A stretch of 64,000 nt of DNA from Janibacter limosus (GTDB taxonomy: Bacteria; Actinomycetota; Actinomycetes; Actinomycetales; Dermatophilaceae), in NCBI RefSeq assembly GCF_004295485.1, contig NZ_CP036164.1, positions 2,232,001 to 2,296,000 on the forward strand, in the 5' to 3' direction. The translations under genes and the position numbers were made by a program. The notes beneath the pieces are model-generated. The model worked only from the letters and a program-made list of their open reading frames with translations, was not told the origin of the DNA and did not search any database. Of the stretch, positions 41,432 through 50,686 are shown piece after piece (position 1 is the stretch's first letter; each line of letters opens with the position of its first letter).

Positions 41432-44400
41432 GTGCATGACGACGAGAAGTCCGACGACGCGGCCCTGTCCCGTCAGTTGCTCGAGGAGATCGCAGCCAAC
41501 CCAGAGGCGGTTCTGGCCGAGCTTCAGGACCTACGGCGCCGCGCTGCGAAGGGCAAAGGCCTCAGGTCCAAGCTCGAGGCGACGCAATCCAAGGTGGAGG
41601 CTGTCGAGACCAAGCGTTCGGGCGCCGTCGCACGGGCGGAGGCCCTCAAGAGCGAATTGGCAAGCGCCAACGCTGCCCTAAACGCCTATCGGGCCGAGAA
41701 CAAGCGGCTCAAGGAAGACCTCCAGAGGGTCCGCACCTCCCGCTCCATGAAGGTCGGCAAGGCGCTCACCTCCCCCGGTCGGGTCTTCAAGCCCGGCACC
41801 AAGCCGGCTCCCGCGGCGACGGCAGAGACCACCCCTTCGTCCCTGGCGCCGACCCGGCCCGCCGCGGCCACACCTTCACCCGAGCAGTCCCCCGCGCAGC
41901 CCGCCACGCCCGCCCCAGCCTCGAAGAAGTCGTACGACGAGCTGCTCGCCGAGCTCGCGGAACGCCCCTCCACCGGCAACCTGGTCCACGCGCTCAACCG
42001 CGCATGGTTCGGCCTCGGGTCCATCACCGAGGCACACCGCATCGCCTCCGAGCACCCCGAGCTCGTCGCGAGCCTCGATGCCAAGCAGCGCATCTTCGTC
42101 GACCGCGCCGTGGCCGCTCACCGGGTGAGTCTCGAGGGCATCCCCGTCCCCCCGCGCTCGAGCGGGGCCGCCTACGTGCCGGAGCCCAGCCGCCTGCTCT
42201 ACTGCGTCCACTCGACGCCCGCCTACAACACCAACGGCTACTCGACCCGCACCCGCGGTGTCGCAGCCGGCCTCGGCGACGCGGGCGTCGACGTCTCGGT
42301 CGTCGCCCGCGTCGGCTATCCCTGGGACAGCCAGGTCGACAAGAAGGCGCCCAAGGCCCACCGTCAGGTGAGCACGCTCGACGGTGTCGACTACACCCAC
42401 CTGCCCGGACCGCGCCTCGGCTCCACGCCGATCGACCACTACATCCTCGCCTGCGCCGACGCCTTCGTGCGGGAGGCCCGGCTGCGCCGCCCTTCGCTCA
42501 TCCAGTCCGCCTCCAACCACGTCACCGGTCTCGCTGCGCTCATCGCCGCGCGGCGCGTGGGTGTTCCCTTCGTCTACGAGGTGCGGGGGCTGTGGGAGGT
42601 CACCGAGGCCTCCGGCAAGCAGGACTGGGAGCAGACCGAGCGCTACCAGCAGCAGGCCGACTTCGAGACGCTCGTAGCGACCGAGGCCGACGCCGTCCTC
42701 GCCATCACCGAGGAGACCCGGCAGGAGCTGATCCGTCGGGGCGTCCCCGCCGACAAGATCACCCTGGCGCCCAATGCCGTCGACCCCGGCGTCTTCGTCC
42801 CGCTGCCCAAGGACGAGGCATACGCCCGGCAGCACCGCGTGCGCACCGACGTGCCCGTCATCGGCTTCGCCGGCTCGATGGTCGGCTACGAGGGTCTCGA
42901 CCTGCTCGTCGACGCCGTCGCCCTCCTGCGTGACGAAGGGGTCGACACCCAGCTCGTCCTCGCCGGCTCCGGCGCCGCGGAGCCCGCGCTGAAGAAGCAG
43001 GCCGACGAGCTCGACCTCGGTGACACCGTGCGCTTCGTCGGGCGCGTCCCGGCGAGCGAGATGCAGCGGATGATCAGCCTCTTCGACGTCATGCCGTGCC
43101 CCCGCCGCTCGCTGCCCGTCACCGAGATGGTCTCGCCGCTCAAGCCCCTCGAGGCCTTCTCCTGCGCCAAGGCCGTCGTCCTCTCCGACGTCTCGCCGCA
43201 CCGCACCCTCGCGGGGACCGAGGGCGAGCGCGCCGTCATCGTGCCGGCGGACGACGCCCGCGCCCTGGCCGACGCCCTCCGGCCGCTCCTGGCCGACGAG
43301 GACGCCCGCGCCGACCTCGGCCGCCGCAGCCGGCTGTGGACCCTCGACGAGCGCACCTGGCTGCACGTCGCCGAGGCCTTCCGCGACGCTCACGCCCGCG
43401 CGACCGCGGTAGTCGCTGCCCACGACGCCACCACCGACCGTGACCTGCGGTCCCTGCGGGTCGGGATCATCGCCGACGAGTTCACCACCGAGACGCTGCG
43501 CCCCACCTTCGACCTCGTGCCACTGGACCGCCAGGGGTGGCGCGACCAGCTCGACGGGCTCGACCTCGTCTTCGTCGAGTCTGCGTGGAAGGGCAACGAC
43601 GGCCAGTGGCTGCGTGGAGTCGGTCGGTATGACGACGACGAGCACGCCGACATCGTCGCGCTGCTCGCGCGGGCCCGCGAGCTCGGCATCCCCTCGGTCT
43701 TCTGGAACAAGGAGGACCCGGTCCACATCGAGCGATTCATCGCGACCGCCTCGCTGTGCGACCACGTCTTCACCACCGATGCCAACTGCGTGCCGCGCTA
43801 CCTCGCCGCCGGGGTGGGCACGGTCCGCACCGCGTCGGGGCTGCCCTTCTACGCCCAGCCGCTCATCCACAACCCGCTGCCCGGCGCGCGCACCTACGAC
43901 CCCTCCGTCGCCTACGCCGGGACCTACTACGGCGAGCGCTACGCGGAGCGCTCCGCCGAGCTCAGCCGCCTGCTCACCGTGGCCCAGCCCTTCGGCCTGG
44001 CGATCTACGACCGCCAGGCGGCGATCCCGGACTCGCCGTACCACTTCCCCGCGATCTTCCGCGGCAACGTGCGCGGCTCGCTCCCCTACGACGAGGTCAT
44101 CGACTCCTACAAGTCGCACCTGGCCAACCTCAACGTCAACTCCGTCGCCGATTCCCCGACGATGTTCTCCCGACGGGTCGTCGAGGTCGCCGCCTGCGGT
44201 GGTGTCGTCCTCTCGGGCCCCGGCCGCGGCATCGGCGAGACGCTCGGCCCGACGATCCCCGCGACCAACGACTCCGACGTCTGGCGCGCCTCGCTCGGCC
44301 TGTGGTCCCGCGACCCGCAGGCACGCCTGCGCGAGGCCTGGCGCCAGATGCGCACCGTCCTGCGCTCGCACACCGTGACGAGCGCGATGCTCCTGCTGAC

Positions 44401-45937
44401 CCGCACCGCCGGCATCCCGACCCGCGGTGACGTGCCGCCCACCTACGCGGCGATCGTCGACGACTTCCGCACCGACGTCCTCGACTCGCTGGCCCGCCAG
44501 TCCGTCCTGCCGACCCGGGTCCTCGTCGTCGGCGACGCCGAGGCCGCCCGCGAGCGCCTCACCCACCTCGGGGTCGACGTGCACGCGTGGGACGGTCGCG
44601 GTCTCTACAACGCGATGACCGCCGACTACGTCGTACGCCTCGAGGAGCCGGTCGCGACCCGCACCGGCATCGAGGACCTGCTACACACCCGCAGCTTCGG
44701 CAACTGGGAGCGGATCAGCGGCGCCGTCGACCCCGACCACGCGACCGGCGACGCCTTCGCCCACGAAACCCGGGCACCGATGTCCGGCCCCGCCATGGTC
44801 CACCGCAGCGTCATCCGCACGCACCACCGGAGCCCGCGCCCCTACGAGGCCGGTCTCGAGCAAGACGACGCGAAGGGTGTCCACCTCACCCTCCCCGCGG
44901 CCTCGCCCGGCATCGAGCACGGCACCACAGACCCGATCGACTTCGGTCGCCCGACGCGCCACCTCAAGGTCGTCGTCGCCGGCCACGACATGAAGTTCGC
45001 CCGGGCGATGATCCGCGACCTGCGGGCCACCGGCCACGAGGTCGAGATCGACGAGTGGGCCGACCACGTCAACCACGACGAGGAGCGCTCCAGCCGTCTG
45101 CTGCAGGGTGCCGACGTCATCGTCTGCGAGTGGGGCCTGGGCAACGCGGTCTGGTACAGCAAGCACCTCATGCCGGGTCAGCGCCTCGTCGTGCGGGTCC
45201 ACTCGCAGGAGCTGCGCCGCCCCTACCTCGCCTCGATCAAGCACTCGGCCGTCGACGCCTACGTCTTCGTCGGCGACCTCATCCGCGACGCGGCCGTGGC
45301 CAGCCATGGCGTTCCAGCAGACAAGACGCACGTCGTGCCCAATGCCGTCGACCTCGACGGTCTCGACCTGCCGAAGTCCCCGGGGGCCGAGACGACCCTC
45401 GGACTCGTCGGCATCGTCGCCCGGCCGAAGCGGCTCGACCGGGCCCTCGACGTGCTCGAGGGCCTGCACGCCCGCGGCCTCGACCACACCCTGCGGATCA
45501 AGGGCAAGACCCCCGCCGACTACCTGTGGATGGCCCAGCGCCCCGACGAGATGGCGTACTACGACGAGCAGTTCGCCCGCATCGACCGGATCAACGCCCA
45601 GCGTCCCGGGGCGGTCGTGCTCGACGGCCACGGCGACGACATGGCGCAGTGGTACCAGGGCATCGGCGTCGCCCTGTCGACGAGCGACTTCGAGTCCTTC
45701 CACCTTACGGTCGCCGACGGTGCCGCGTCGGGCGCGCTGCCCGCGCTGCTCGCCTGGCCGGGCTCGGACCTGATCTACCCACGCGAGTGGATCAGCCCCG
45801 ACGTGGAGTCCATGGTCGAGCGGATCGCCACCGCGCCCCGCGACGGCGAGGCCTTCGCCGAGCAGGCCCGTGCGGCCTTCTCCCACGAGCGGACGACCAC
45901 CCAGCTGACCGAGATCATCACCGGAGGCACCGCGTGA
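41432..45937 (+). CDS. Giant four-module glycosyltransferase
   Basis: 1501 residues. An N-terminal coiled coil (about 5-100; LRSKLEATQSKVEAVETKRS) precedes a Pro/Ala linker. GT4 module 1 (about 255-655) has YNTNGYSTRTRGVAAGL, GFAGSMVGYEGLDLLVDA and MVSPLKPLEAFSCAKAVV. A CgeB-like module (about 669-990) has LVFVESAWKGNDGQWLRG, SVFWNKEDPVHIERFI and SRRVVEVAACGGVVLSGP. A short GT2 relic (about 1000-1155) has lost its DxD. GT4 module 2 (about 1177-1501) has GIVARPKRLDRALDVLEG and STSDFESFHLTVADGAASG. It is likely a cytoplasmic polymerising enzyme. GTG 41432 has AAGGAG ten bases upstream. The stop overlaps the next start (GTGA). Confidence 0.85.
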   Translation: MHDDEKSDDAALSRQLLEEIAANPEAVLAELQDLRRRAAKGKGLRSKLEATQSKVEAVETKRSGAVARAEALKSELASANAALNAYRAENKRLKEDLQRVRTSRSMKVGKALTSPGRVFKPGTKPAPAATAETTPSSLAPTRPAAATPSPEQSPAQPATPAPASKKSYDELLAELAERPSTGNLVHALNRAWFGLGSITEAHRIASEHPELVASLDAKQRIFVDRAVAAHRVSLEGIPVPPRSSGAAYVPEPSRLLYCVHSTPAYNTNGYSTRTRGVAAGLGDAGVDVSVVARVGYPWDSQVDKKAPKAHRQVSTLDGVDYTHLPGPRLGSTPIDHYILACADAFVREARLRRPSLIQSASNHVTGLAALIAARRVGVPFVYEVRGLWEVTEASGKQDWEQTERYQQQADFETLVATEADAVLAITEETRQELIRRGVPADKITLAPNAVDPGVFVPLPKDEAYARQHRVRTDVPVIGFAGSMVGYEGLDLLVDAVALLRDEGVDTQLVLAGSGAAEPALKKQADELDLGDTVRFVGRVPASEMQRMISLFDVMPCPRRSLPVTEMVSPLKPLEAFSCAKAVVLSDVSPHRTLAGTEGERAVIVPADDARALADALRPLLADEDARADLGRRSRLWTLDERTWLHVAEAFRDAHARATAVVAAHDATTDRDLRSLRVGIIADEFTTETLRPTFDLVPLDRQGWRDQLDGLDLVFVESAWKGNDGQWLRGVGRYDDDEHADIVALLARARELGIPSVFWNKEDPVHIERFIATASLCDHVFTTDANCVPRYLAAGVGTVRTASGLPFYAQPLIHNPLPGARTYDPSVAYAGTYYGERYAERSAELSRLLTVAQPFGLAIYDRQAAIPDSPYHFPAIFRGNVRGSLPYDEVIDSYKSHLANLNVNSVADSPTMFSRRVVEVAACGGVVLSGPGRGIGETLGPTIPATNDSDVWRASLGLWSRDPQARLREAWRQMRTVLRSHTVTSAMLLLTRTAGIPTRGDVPPTYAAIVDDFRTDVLDSLARQSVLPTRVLVVGDAEAARERLTHLGVDVHAWDGRGLYNAMTADYVVRLEEPVATRTGIEDLLHTRSFGNWERISGAVDPDHATGDAFAHETRAPMSGPAMVHRSVIRTHHRSPRPYEAGLEQDDAKGVHLTLPAASPGIEHGTTDPIDFGRPTRHLKVVVAGHDMKFARAMIRDLRATGHEVEIDEWADHVNHDEERSSRLLQGADVIVCEWGLGNAVWYSKHLMPGQRLVVRVHSQELRRPYLASIKHSAVDAYVFVGDLIRDAAVASHGVPADKTHVVPNAVDLDGLDLPKSPGAETTLGLVGIVARPKRLDRALDVLEGLHARGLDHTLRIKGKTPADYLWMAQRPDEMAYYDEQFARIDRINAQRPGAVVLDGHGDDMAQWYQGIGVALSTSDFESFHLTVADGAASGALPALLAWPGSDLIYPREWISPDVESMVERIATAPRDGEAFAEQARAAFSHERTTTQLTEIITGGTA

Positions 45938-46683
45938 GCACCGACGACCAGGACCGCGTCCGCACCTTCATCTACGGCAGCTGCGTCTCCCGGGACACCC
46001 TGGAGACCATGGGCGACACCCACGAGCTCATCGCCTACGTTGCACGCCAGTCCGCGGTGAGCGCCGGCCACCCGGCCGAGGGCGTGTGGTCGAAGCTCGA
46101 GCCCATCGAGTCCCCCTTCCAGCGGCGCAACGTGCAGGGCGACATCGAGGGTGATGCCCTCACCCAGCTCGCCCGTCGGGCCGACGAGGTCGACGTGCTC
46201 GTCATCGACCTCATCGACGAGCGGGGCGGGGTCGTCGAGGTCGGCGGCGGCTACGTCAGCCGCCTCGCCGAGCTGTGGCGGGCCGGCGGTGCCGAGGCCA
46301 CGAGTGACGGCCACCAGATCGACTTCGGCACCGACGAGCACTTCGCCTTGTGGTCCCCGGCGATCGCCCGGCTCGCGGCGGAGATCGACGAGCTCGGCCT
46401 CACCGACCGGGTCGTCGTGCTCGAGACCGCCTGGGCCGACGCGCTCGACGACGGGGAGTCCCTCGAGGCCAAGGAGTCCGGCCTGACGCCCGACGAGGCC
46501 AATGCTCGCTACCGCCGCTACTACGACCGGGTGCGCCGACTGGGCTGGCAGGTCGTCACCCTCCCCGCCGAGCTCACCGCGTCCACCCGCGAGCACCAGT
46601 GGGGCGCCAGCCCCTTCCACTACACCGCGCAGGCCTACGGGCACCTGGCCGCGGGTATCCGCGACGCCGTCAGCCCAAGGTGA
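45934..46683 (+). CDS. DUF6270 protein (SGNH-like)
   Basis: 249 residues. It opens with the DUF6270 signature TFIYGSCVSRDTLETMGDTH, followed by YVARQSAVSAG and FQRRNVQGD. It ends HQWGASPFHYTAQAYGHLAAG, with the His of an SGNH-like block V. GSCVS would hold the nucleophile Ser/Cys position. These proteins accompany teichoic-acid or capsule genes and may be glycan acyl-/phosphoester enzymes; no activity is proven to my knowledge. It is coupled to the giant glycosyltransferase and overlaps the convergent DUF6270 gene by 14 bp. Confidence 0.8.
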   Translation: MSTDDQDRVRTFIYGSCVSRDTLETMGDTHELIAYVARQSAVSAGHPAEGVWSKLEPIESPFQRRNVQGDIEGDALTQLARRADEVDVLVIDLIDERGGVVEVGGGYVSRLAELWRAGGAEATSDGHQIDFGTDEHFALWSPAIARLAAEIDELGLTDRVVVLETAWADALDDGESLEAKESGLTPDEANARYRRYYDRVRRLGWQVVTLPAELTASTREHQWGASPFHYTAQAYGHLAAGIRDAVSPR

Positions 46684-48952
46684 CGGGCGCCGAGGCACGC
46701 GAGACCCGTGAGCCGCTGGCGAGCATGACGAAGACCCTGACGACGTAACGTCCGGGATCGACCCGCCAGAAGGTATGTGTGCGGGGCACGTCGTAACCGA
46801 TCATCTCGACCCGCTCTGCCCCGCGGAAGAGGTGGTAGGCGACCCGTGCGCCATGGGGCACCGTGACCCCGACGACGATCGCCGCCGGGCCCGAGGGACC
46901 CACCGATATGACGACCCCGTCGCCTCCGACGTCGACCCCGCCGAGGTCGGCCGCCGGGGCGGTGCGTCGGACCAGCTCGGCGGCGATCGCGCGCTCGGTC
47001 TCGTCGTCGAAGTGGAAGGGAGCAGGCCCCCACCGGTGCGGGTCACCCGCCCGGGTGAGCAGGTCACGGCCGAGCACTGGGGTGCCGACGATCTCCTCGA
47101 CGCTCGCAATGTAAGGCCGCATCGCAGCATTGCCGGCCTCGGCGTCGAGGTCGAGGCTACGGCCGGTGAGTGCCCCGTCGGTCGTGAGCACGGCCCATGG
47201 TGGCGCCAACAGGACGGTACGTCCGAGCAGGCCGGTTTCCTCGAGGAGTGCTCGCCACCGCACGAGCGCCTCGCGGAAGAGCCTCAGGTGATCGTCGGAG
47301 CCGAAGGGGACCAGTCGAGCGCCCACCGGAGGCGCACCGTCGCGGTGCAACCCGAGCCACTCGACGGTGCGAGTCGTCACGCCACCGTCTCGGTGGACGA
47401 AGATGCCGAGGCGCTCGTCGACGAGGTCCTGGACGAGCAGGTCGGTGAGCGGAGCCATGGCCCGCACCTTGTCGGGCAGTGCACTCGCGTGGTCGGCCTC
47501 GAAGACGCGCCGCTGGAAGGCGCTCGACAGCTGGTCGTGCTCCGGAGGCAGCGGCACCGGGGAACCGAAGGCGCTCACCAGGCTCTGGCGCGCCTCGTAG
47601 GCCACGAGCGAGATGTCGCTCGGCAGGTGCTCGCAGGCGTCTCGAGAGACACAGCTACCGACGACGCCGATCCCCCGCTGGGCGGTGACGGTGAGCGGCA
47701 CGGTCACCGAGTCGACGGTGTGCCCATACCAGTCCCGCAGGTGCACGGTCGCCGTCAGCGCACCGGGAGCCGCGATGGCGATGCCGGTCGGCGGGACGTC
47801 GCGCCACGACACCCGCGCGGCCCAGGCGATCTCGACCTTGACTCGCACGGGGTCGGTGAGCAGCTCGGGTCGGCCCAGCCACACCCGCACGATGCCGCAC
47901 TCGTCTTGGGTGACCCGCAGCCCGGCGCGCAGCAGATCGACCGATCCCCCACGCAGGTCGACCGGCAGCTCGTCGTGCGGGGGCACCGGCGCAAGGCCGC
48001 GCGAGCGCAGTTCGGTCGCGATGCGCCGGGAGTCGGCGCCCGCACGAACCATCGCGAGGAAGGCCGCCTCGAGCGTGGCGCGCGGTGGCACCGCGTGCCC
48101 CTCACCCATGTCGGCGACGAGCCAGCTTTCCCTGCCGCCGGACCACAGGCCGTCACCGAGGTCGGCGAGGTCGGTGCGGTCGAGGTAGGGCCCCATGTGG
48201 TCGGCGACGTGCGAGTCGGTCGCGTTTTGCAGGACGAGGAGGCGTCCCCCTTCGCCGTGTGTGGCTATGGGACGCCCGACCGCGGCCAGGTCGATCCCGG
48301 CCGCACGGGCTCGCTCCTCCCGCTGGTCGACCGTCTGGCCGCCCAGCGCGGGGCGGGACAACCCCAGCGCGGTCGCGAGGTAGGCATCGGCGAAGGGCGG
48401 CAGGTAGCGCTGGATGTCGGTCTGGGGGTTCCACACGAAGGCCGACGTGGGCACCCGCGCACGGCGCAGCTGCTCGAGTGCCGCGAACCCACCGCCCGAC
48501 CCACCGACGAGCAGCAGCTCCTGCCCCCACCGGCGGTGGGCCAGCTCGAGGACACGGGCGATCGTCTCCTGCGCGTGGTCACCAGCCCGACCCGCGTACC
48601 AGCCGAGCGTCAGGTCGGTGTCGGCGGCGACGAGCGGGTCGGAGAAGGCGAGGTATCGCCCGCCCGCGAGCTTGCCGAGGTTGTGCCCGGAAAAGAAGGG
48701 GGGCGTGTGCTGCGGACGGCTCGGCATGGCGCCGCCGAAGAAGACGGGGATACAGGTTTCGGCGTCTCCGGCGCGACCGCCGACGATGACGTCGAGGTGG
48801 TCACCGCTCGGGAGCCGGATGATGTCGACGCCGCGCTCGAGGGTCGACCGGGTGACGAAGTCGTCGATGCTCGCCCACGCGCGCACCGGGTCGTACCTCG
48901 TGTAGTCGGCACCACTCGGTCGCCACCCATCCGGCAGGACTGGCTGGGTCAC
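46670..48952 (-). CDS. Alpha/beta-hydrolase - DUF6270 fusion
   Basis: 760 residues. Residues 40-320 form an alpha/beta-hydrolase-like fold with the nucleophile elbow LLLVGGSGGGFAALEQL and a later His in DMGEGHAVPPRA. About 330-425 is a beta-rich linker. DUF6270 runs from about 432 to 670 (GIGVVGSCVSRDACEHLPSD; YEARQSLVSAFGSP; HRWGAPFHFDD-like end RWGPAPFHFDDETERAIA). A final beta-sandwich is at 680-760. It is last in the transport operon and coupled to wzt (GTGA). It probably modifies the exported glycan; whether inside or outside is unclear, as no signal peptide is seen. Confidence 0.78.
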   Translation of the reverse strand: MTQPVLPDGWRPSGADYTRYDPVRAWASIDDFVTRSTLERGVDIIRLPSGDHLDVIVGGRAGDAETCIPVFFGGAMPSRPQHTPPFFSGHNLGKLAGGRYLAFSDPLVAADTDLTLGWYAGRAGDHAQETIARVLELAHRRWGQELLLVGGSGGGFAALEQLRRARVPTSAFVWNPQTDIQRYLPPFADAYLATALGLSRPALGGQTVDQREERARAAGIDLAAVGRPIATHGEGGRLLVLQNATDSHVADHMGPYLDRTDLADLGDGLWSGGRESWLVADMGEGHAVPPRATLEAAFLAMVRAGADSRRIATELRSRGLAPVPPHDELPVDLRGGSVDLLRAGLRVTQDECGIVRVWLGRPELLTDPVRVKVEIAWAARVSWRDVPPTGIAIAAPGALTATVHLRDWYGHTVDSVTVPLTVTAQRGIGVVGSCVSRDACEHLPSDISLVAYEARQSLVSAFGSPVPLPPEHDQLSSAFQRRVFEADHASALPDKVRAMAPLTDLLVQDLVDERLGIFVHRDGGVTTRTVEWLGLHRDGAPPVGARLVPFGSDDHLRLFREALVRWRALLEETGLLGRTVLLAPPWAVLTTDGALTGRSLDLDAEAGNAAMRPYIASVEEIVGTPVLGRDLLTRAGDPHRWGPAPFHFDDETERAIAAELVRRTAPAADLGGVDVGGDGVVISVGPSGPAAIVVGVTVPHGARVAYHLFRGAERVEMIGYDVPRTHTFWRVDPGRYVVRVFVMLASGSRVSRASAPVTLG

Positions 48953-49806
48953 GAGGTGGCCTTCCGGCGGGCCCGACGACCTCGCGGCTCGGCCAGGGAG
49001 ACCCGGGCAGGGGTGTGCCGGGCGATGGTGCCCTCAAGGACTCCGCGGGCCTTGTCCGTGTCGCCCTGAGCCTCGCACCACGCCCACCACCGGTAGGCCC
49101 GGGCGGTCTGCTCGGCGGGCCCGTCGGAGATGATCTGCCCCTCGTGCAGCCAGATCGCGCGGGTGCACATCTCCTCGATGACCTGCGCTGCGTGCGAGAC
49201 GAGGAAGATCGTGCCGGCCTGCTCGCGGATCTTCCTCATCCGCTCGTCGCTGCGGGCCTTCGTCGCCGCGTCACCCGTGGCGAGAGCCTCGTCGATGAGC
49301 AGGATGTCGGGCTGAGCAGCAGCCGCGATGGCGAAGCGCAGCCGCGCCCCCATACCCGAGGAGTACGTCTTCATCGGCCGGTGGATCGCCGGCCCGAGGG
49401 CCGCGAGCTCGAGCACGTCGGGCACGGCGGCCTCCGCCTCCTTGGGCGTCAGGCCCATGGCGAGCAGGCCGAGGCGCACGTTGCGGCCGCCCGTGAGCTC
49501 CGGCTGCAGCGCGGCGTTGACCCCGAGGAAGGTCGGGGTGCTCGTCGCGAGGACGGAGCCCGAGGTCGGCGGCTCGAGACCGGCGATGATCCGCAGGAGC
49601 GTCGACTTGCCCGAGCCGTTGTGGCCGAGGATGCCGATCGTCTCCCCCCGGCGGGCGACGAGGCTCACGCCCCTGAGCGCGTGCACCCGGGTCGCCCGTC
49701 GCCAGAGGCGTCGGCGGTGGCCGTCGTCCTCCTCGGCATTGACCCGATATGTCATCCGCACGTCCTGGACGACGACGCTCGCGTCGGTGATGAGCGGGTC
49801 ACTCAC
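48949..49806 (-). CDS. Polysaccharide ABC exporter, ATP-binding subunit (Wzt/TagH-like)
   Basis: 285 residues. Walker A is GILGHNGSGKSTLLRIIAG, the signature is TYSSGMGARLRFAIAAA, Walker B is ILLIDEALATGD, and the switch His is in FLVSHAAQVIEE. The NVRLGLLAMGLTPKEAE region is characteristic of Wzt/TagH/KpsT ATPases. The short C-terminal extension lacks a Wzt carbohydrate-binding domain. It drives export of the lipid-linked glycan with the permease before it. The GTG start overlaps the permease stop by 8 bp. Confidence 0.93.
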   Translation of the reverse strand: MSDPLITDASVVVQDVRMTYRVNAEEDDGHRRRLWRRATRVHALRGVSLVARRGETIGILGHNGSGKSTLLRIIAGLEPPTSGSVLATSTPTFLGVNAALQPELTGGRNVRLGLLAMGLTPKEAEAAVPDVLELAALGPAIHRPMKTYSSGMGARLRFAIAAAAQPDILLIDEALATGDAATKARSDERMRKIREQAGTIFLVSHAAQVIEEMCTRAIWLHEGQIISDGPAEQTARAYRWWAWCEAQGDTDKARGVLEGTIARHTPARVSLAEPRGRRARRKATS

Positions 49807-50686
49807 GGCCGTAGTGCTCCTCTCCGTGCCAGAAGAAGAGGAACCCGAAGAGCGGCGTGATGATGGCCCACGCGGCGAGGACGACCCACAGCCGCAGGTC
49901 TCCGGGCTGTGAGTAGAGCAACAGGTCACGTGAGATCTCGAGGACGCAGTACAGGGGATTGAGCTGCGAGATGGCCATGACGAGCGGGTGACCGTCGCTG
50001 ATCTTCTCGATGGAGAACATCACACCCGAGCCGTACATCCAGATCCGGCTGATGAAGGAGACGGCGACCTTGGCGTCCGGGACGAGCGCACCGAAGCGGG
50101 CGGCGTAGAGGGCCAGGCCGGTGTTGAAGAGGGTCTGCAGGAGGAAGACGACGGGGAAGAGCAGCCACCACCACGAGAGCTGCGCGCGGGGCGGGATCGC
50201 GAGGATGAGCACGACCATCGTCGCGATGACGGGGAAGGTCGACAGGGTCTCGCGCAGGGTCCCCGCCAGCGGGATGACGGCCCGGGGGAAGGCGAAGGTG
50301 CGGATGAGGTTCTTGCCGCTCTGGATCGCCGACAGGCCGCCGGTCAGGCACCTGGAGGTGTAGCCGAAGAGGAAGATGCCGATGAGCAGGAACCCGACGA
50401 AGTTGTCGATCCCGTCTCGGGCGCCGAAGACGATGCCGAAGATGACGAAGTAGGTGAGCCCGTCGAGCAGCGGCCGGCCGATGAGCCAGAGGTTGCCGAG
50501 CAGGTAGTCCTTGTTGGAGGTGGCGCTCTTGGCCCGGGAGTCGGCGACGATGAAGGCCCGCCGGCGCCACAGCTCCGCGAGGTAGGTGGGCAGCGAAGGG
50601 CGTCGCCCGACGGGGACGAGCCCTCGCACGTCGACGTACTCCGTCGACACGGGCTGTCCCTCGATCTGCGCCTGCACCGACGTCAT
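49799..50686 (-). CDS. Polysaccharide ABC exporter, permease (Wzm/TagG-like)
   Basis: 295 residues with six membrane helices. It has the Wzm/TagG cytoplasmic start (FIVADSRAKSATSNKDYLLG, NLWLIGRPLLDGLTYFVIFG) and SGKNLIRTFAFPRAVIPLAG. It forms the membrane channel with the Wzt-like ATPase. The ATG overlaps the glycosyltransferase stop (ATGA), so glycan synthesis and export genes are coupled. Confidence 0.93.
   Translation of the reverse strand: MTSVQAQIEGQPVSTEYVDVRGLVPVGRRPSLPTYLAELWRRRAFIVADSRAKSATSNKDYLLGNLWLIGRPLLDGLTYFVIFGIVFGARDGIDNFVGFLLIGIFLFGYTSRCLTGGLSAIQSGKNLIRTFAFPRAVIPLAGTLRETLSTFPVIATMVVLILAIPPRAQLSWWWLLFPVVFLLQTLFNTGLALYAARFGALVPDAKVAVSFISRIWMYGSGVMFSIEKISDGHPLVMAISQLNPLYCVLEISRDLLLYSQPGDLRLWVVLAAWAIITPLFGFLFFWHGEEHYGRE

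Noticed and set aside
41876..44584. 902-codon open frame antisense to the giant glycosyltransferase
   Set aside because: Same GC-driven shadow effect; the sense strand has conserved GT4 and CgeB motifs throughout.
46775..49069. 764-codon + strand frame opposite the hydrolase-DUF6270 and wzt genes
   Set aside because: It crosses two well-supported genes on the other strand, with a His/Arg/Asp/Gly-rich translation and no motif.
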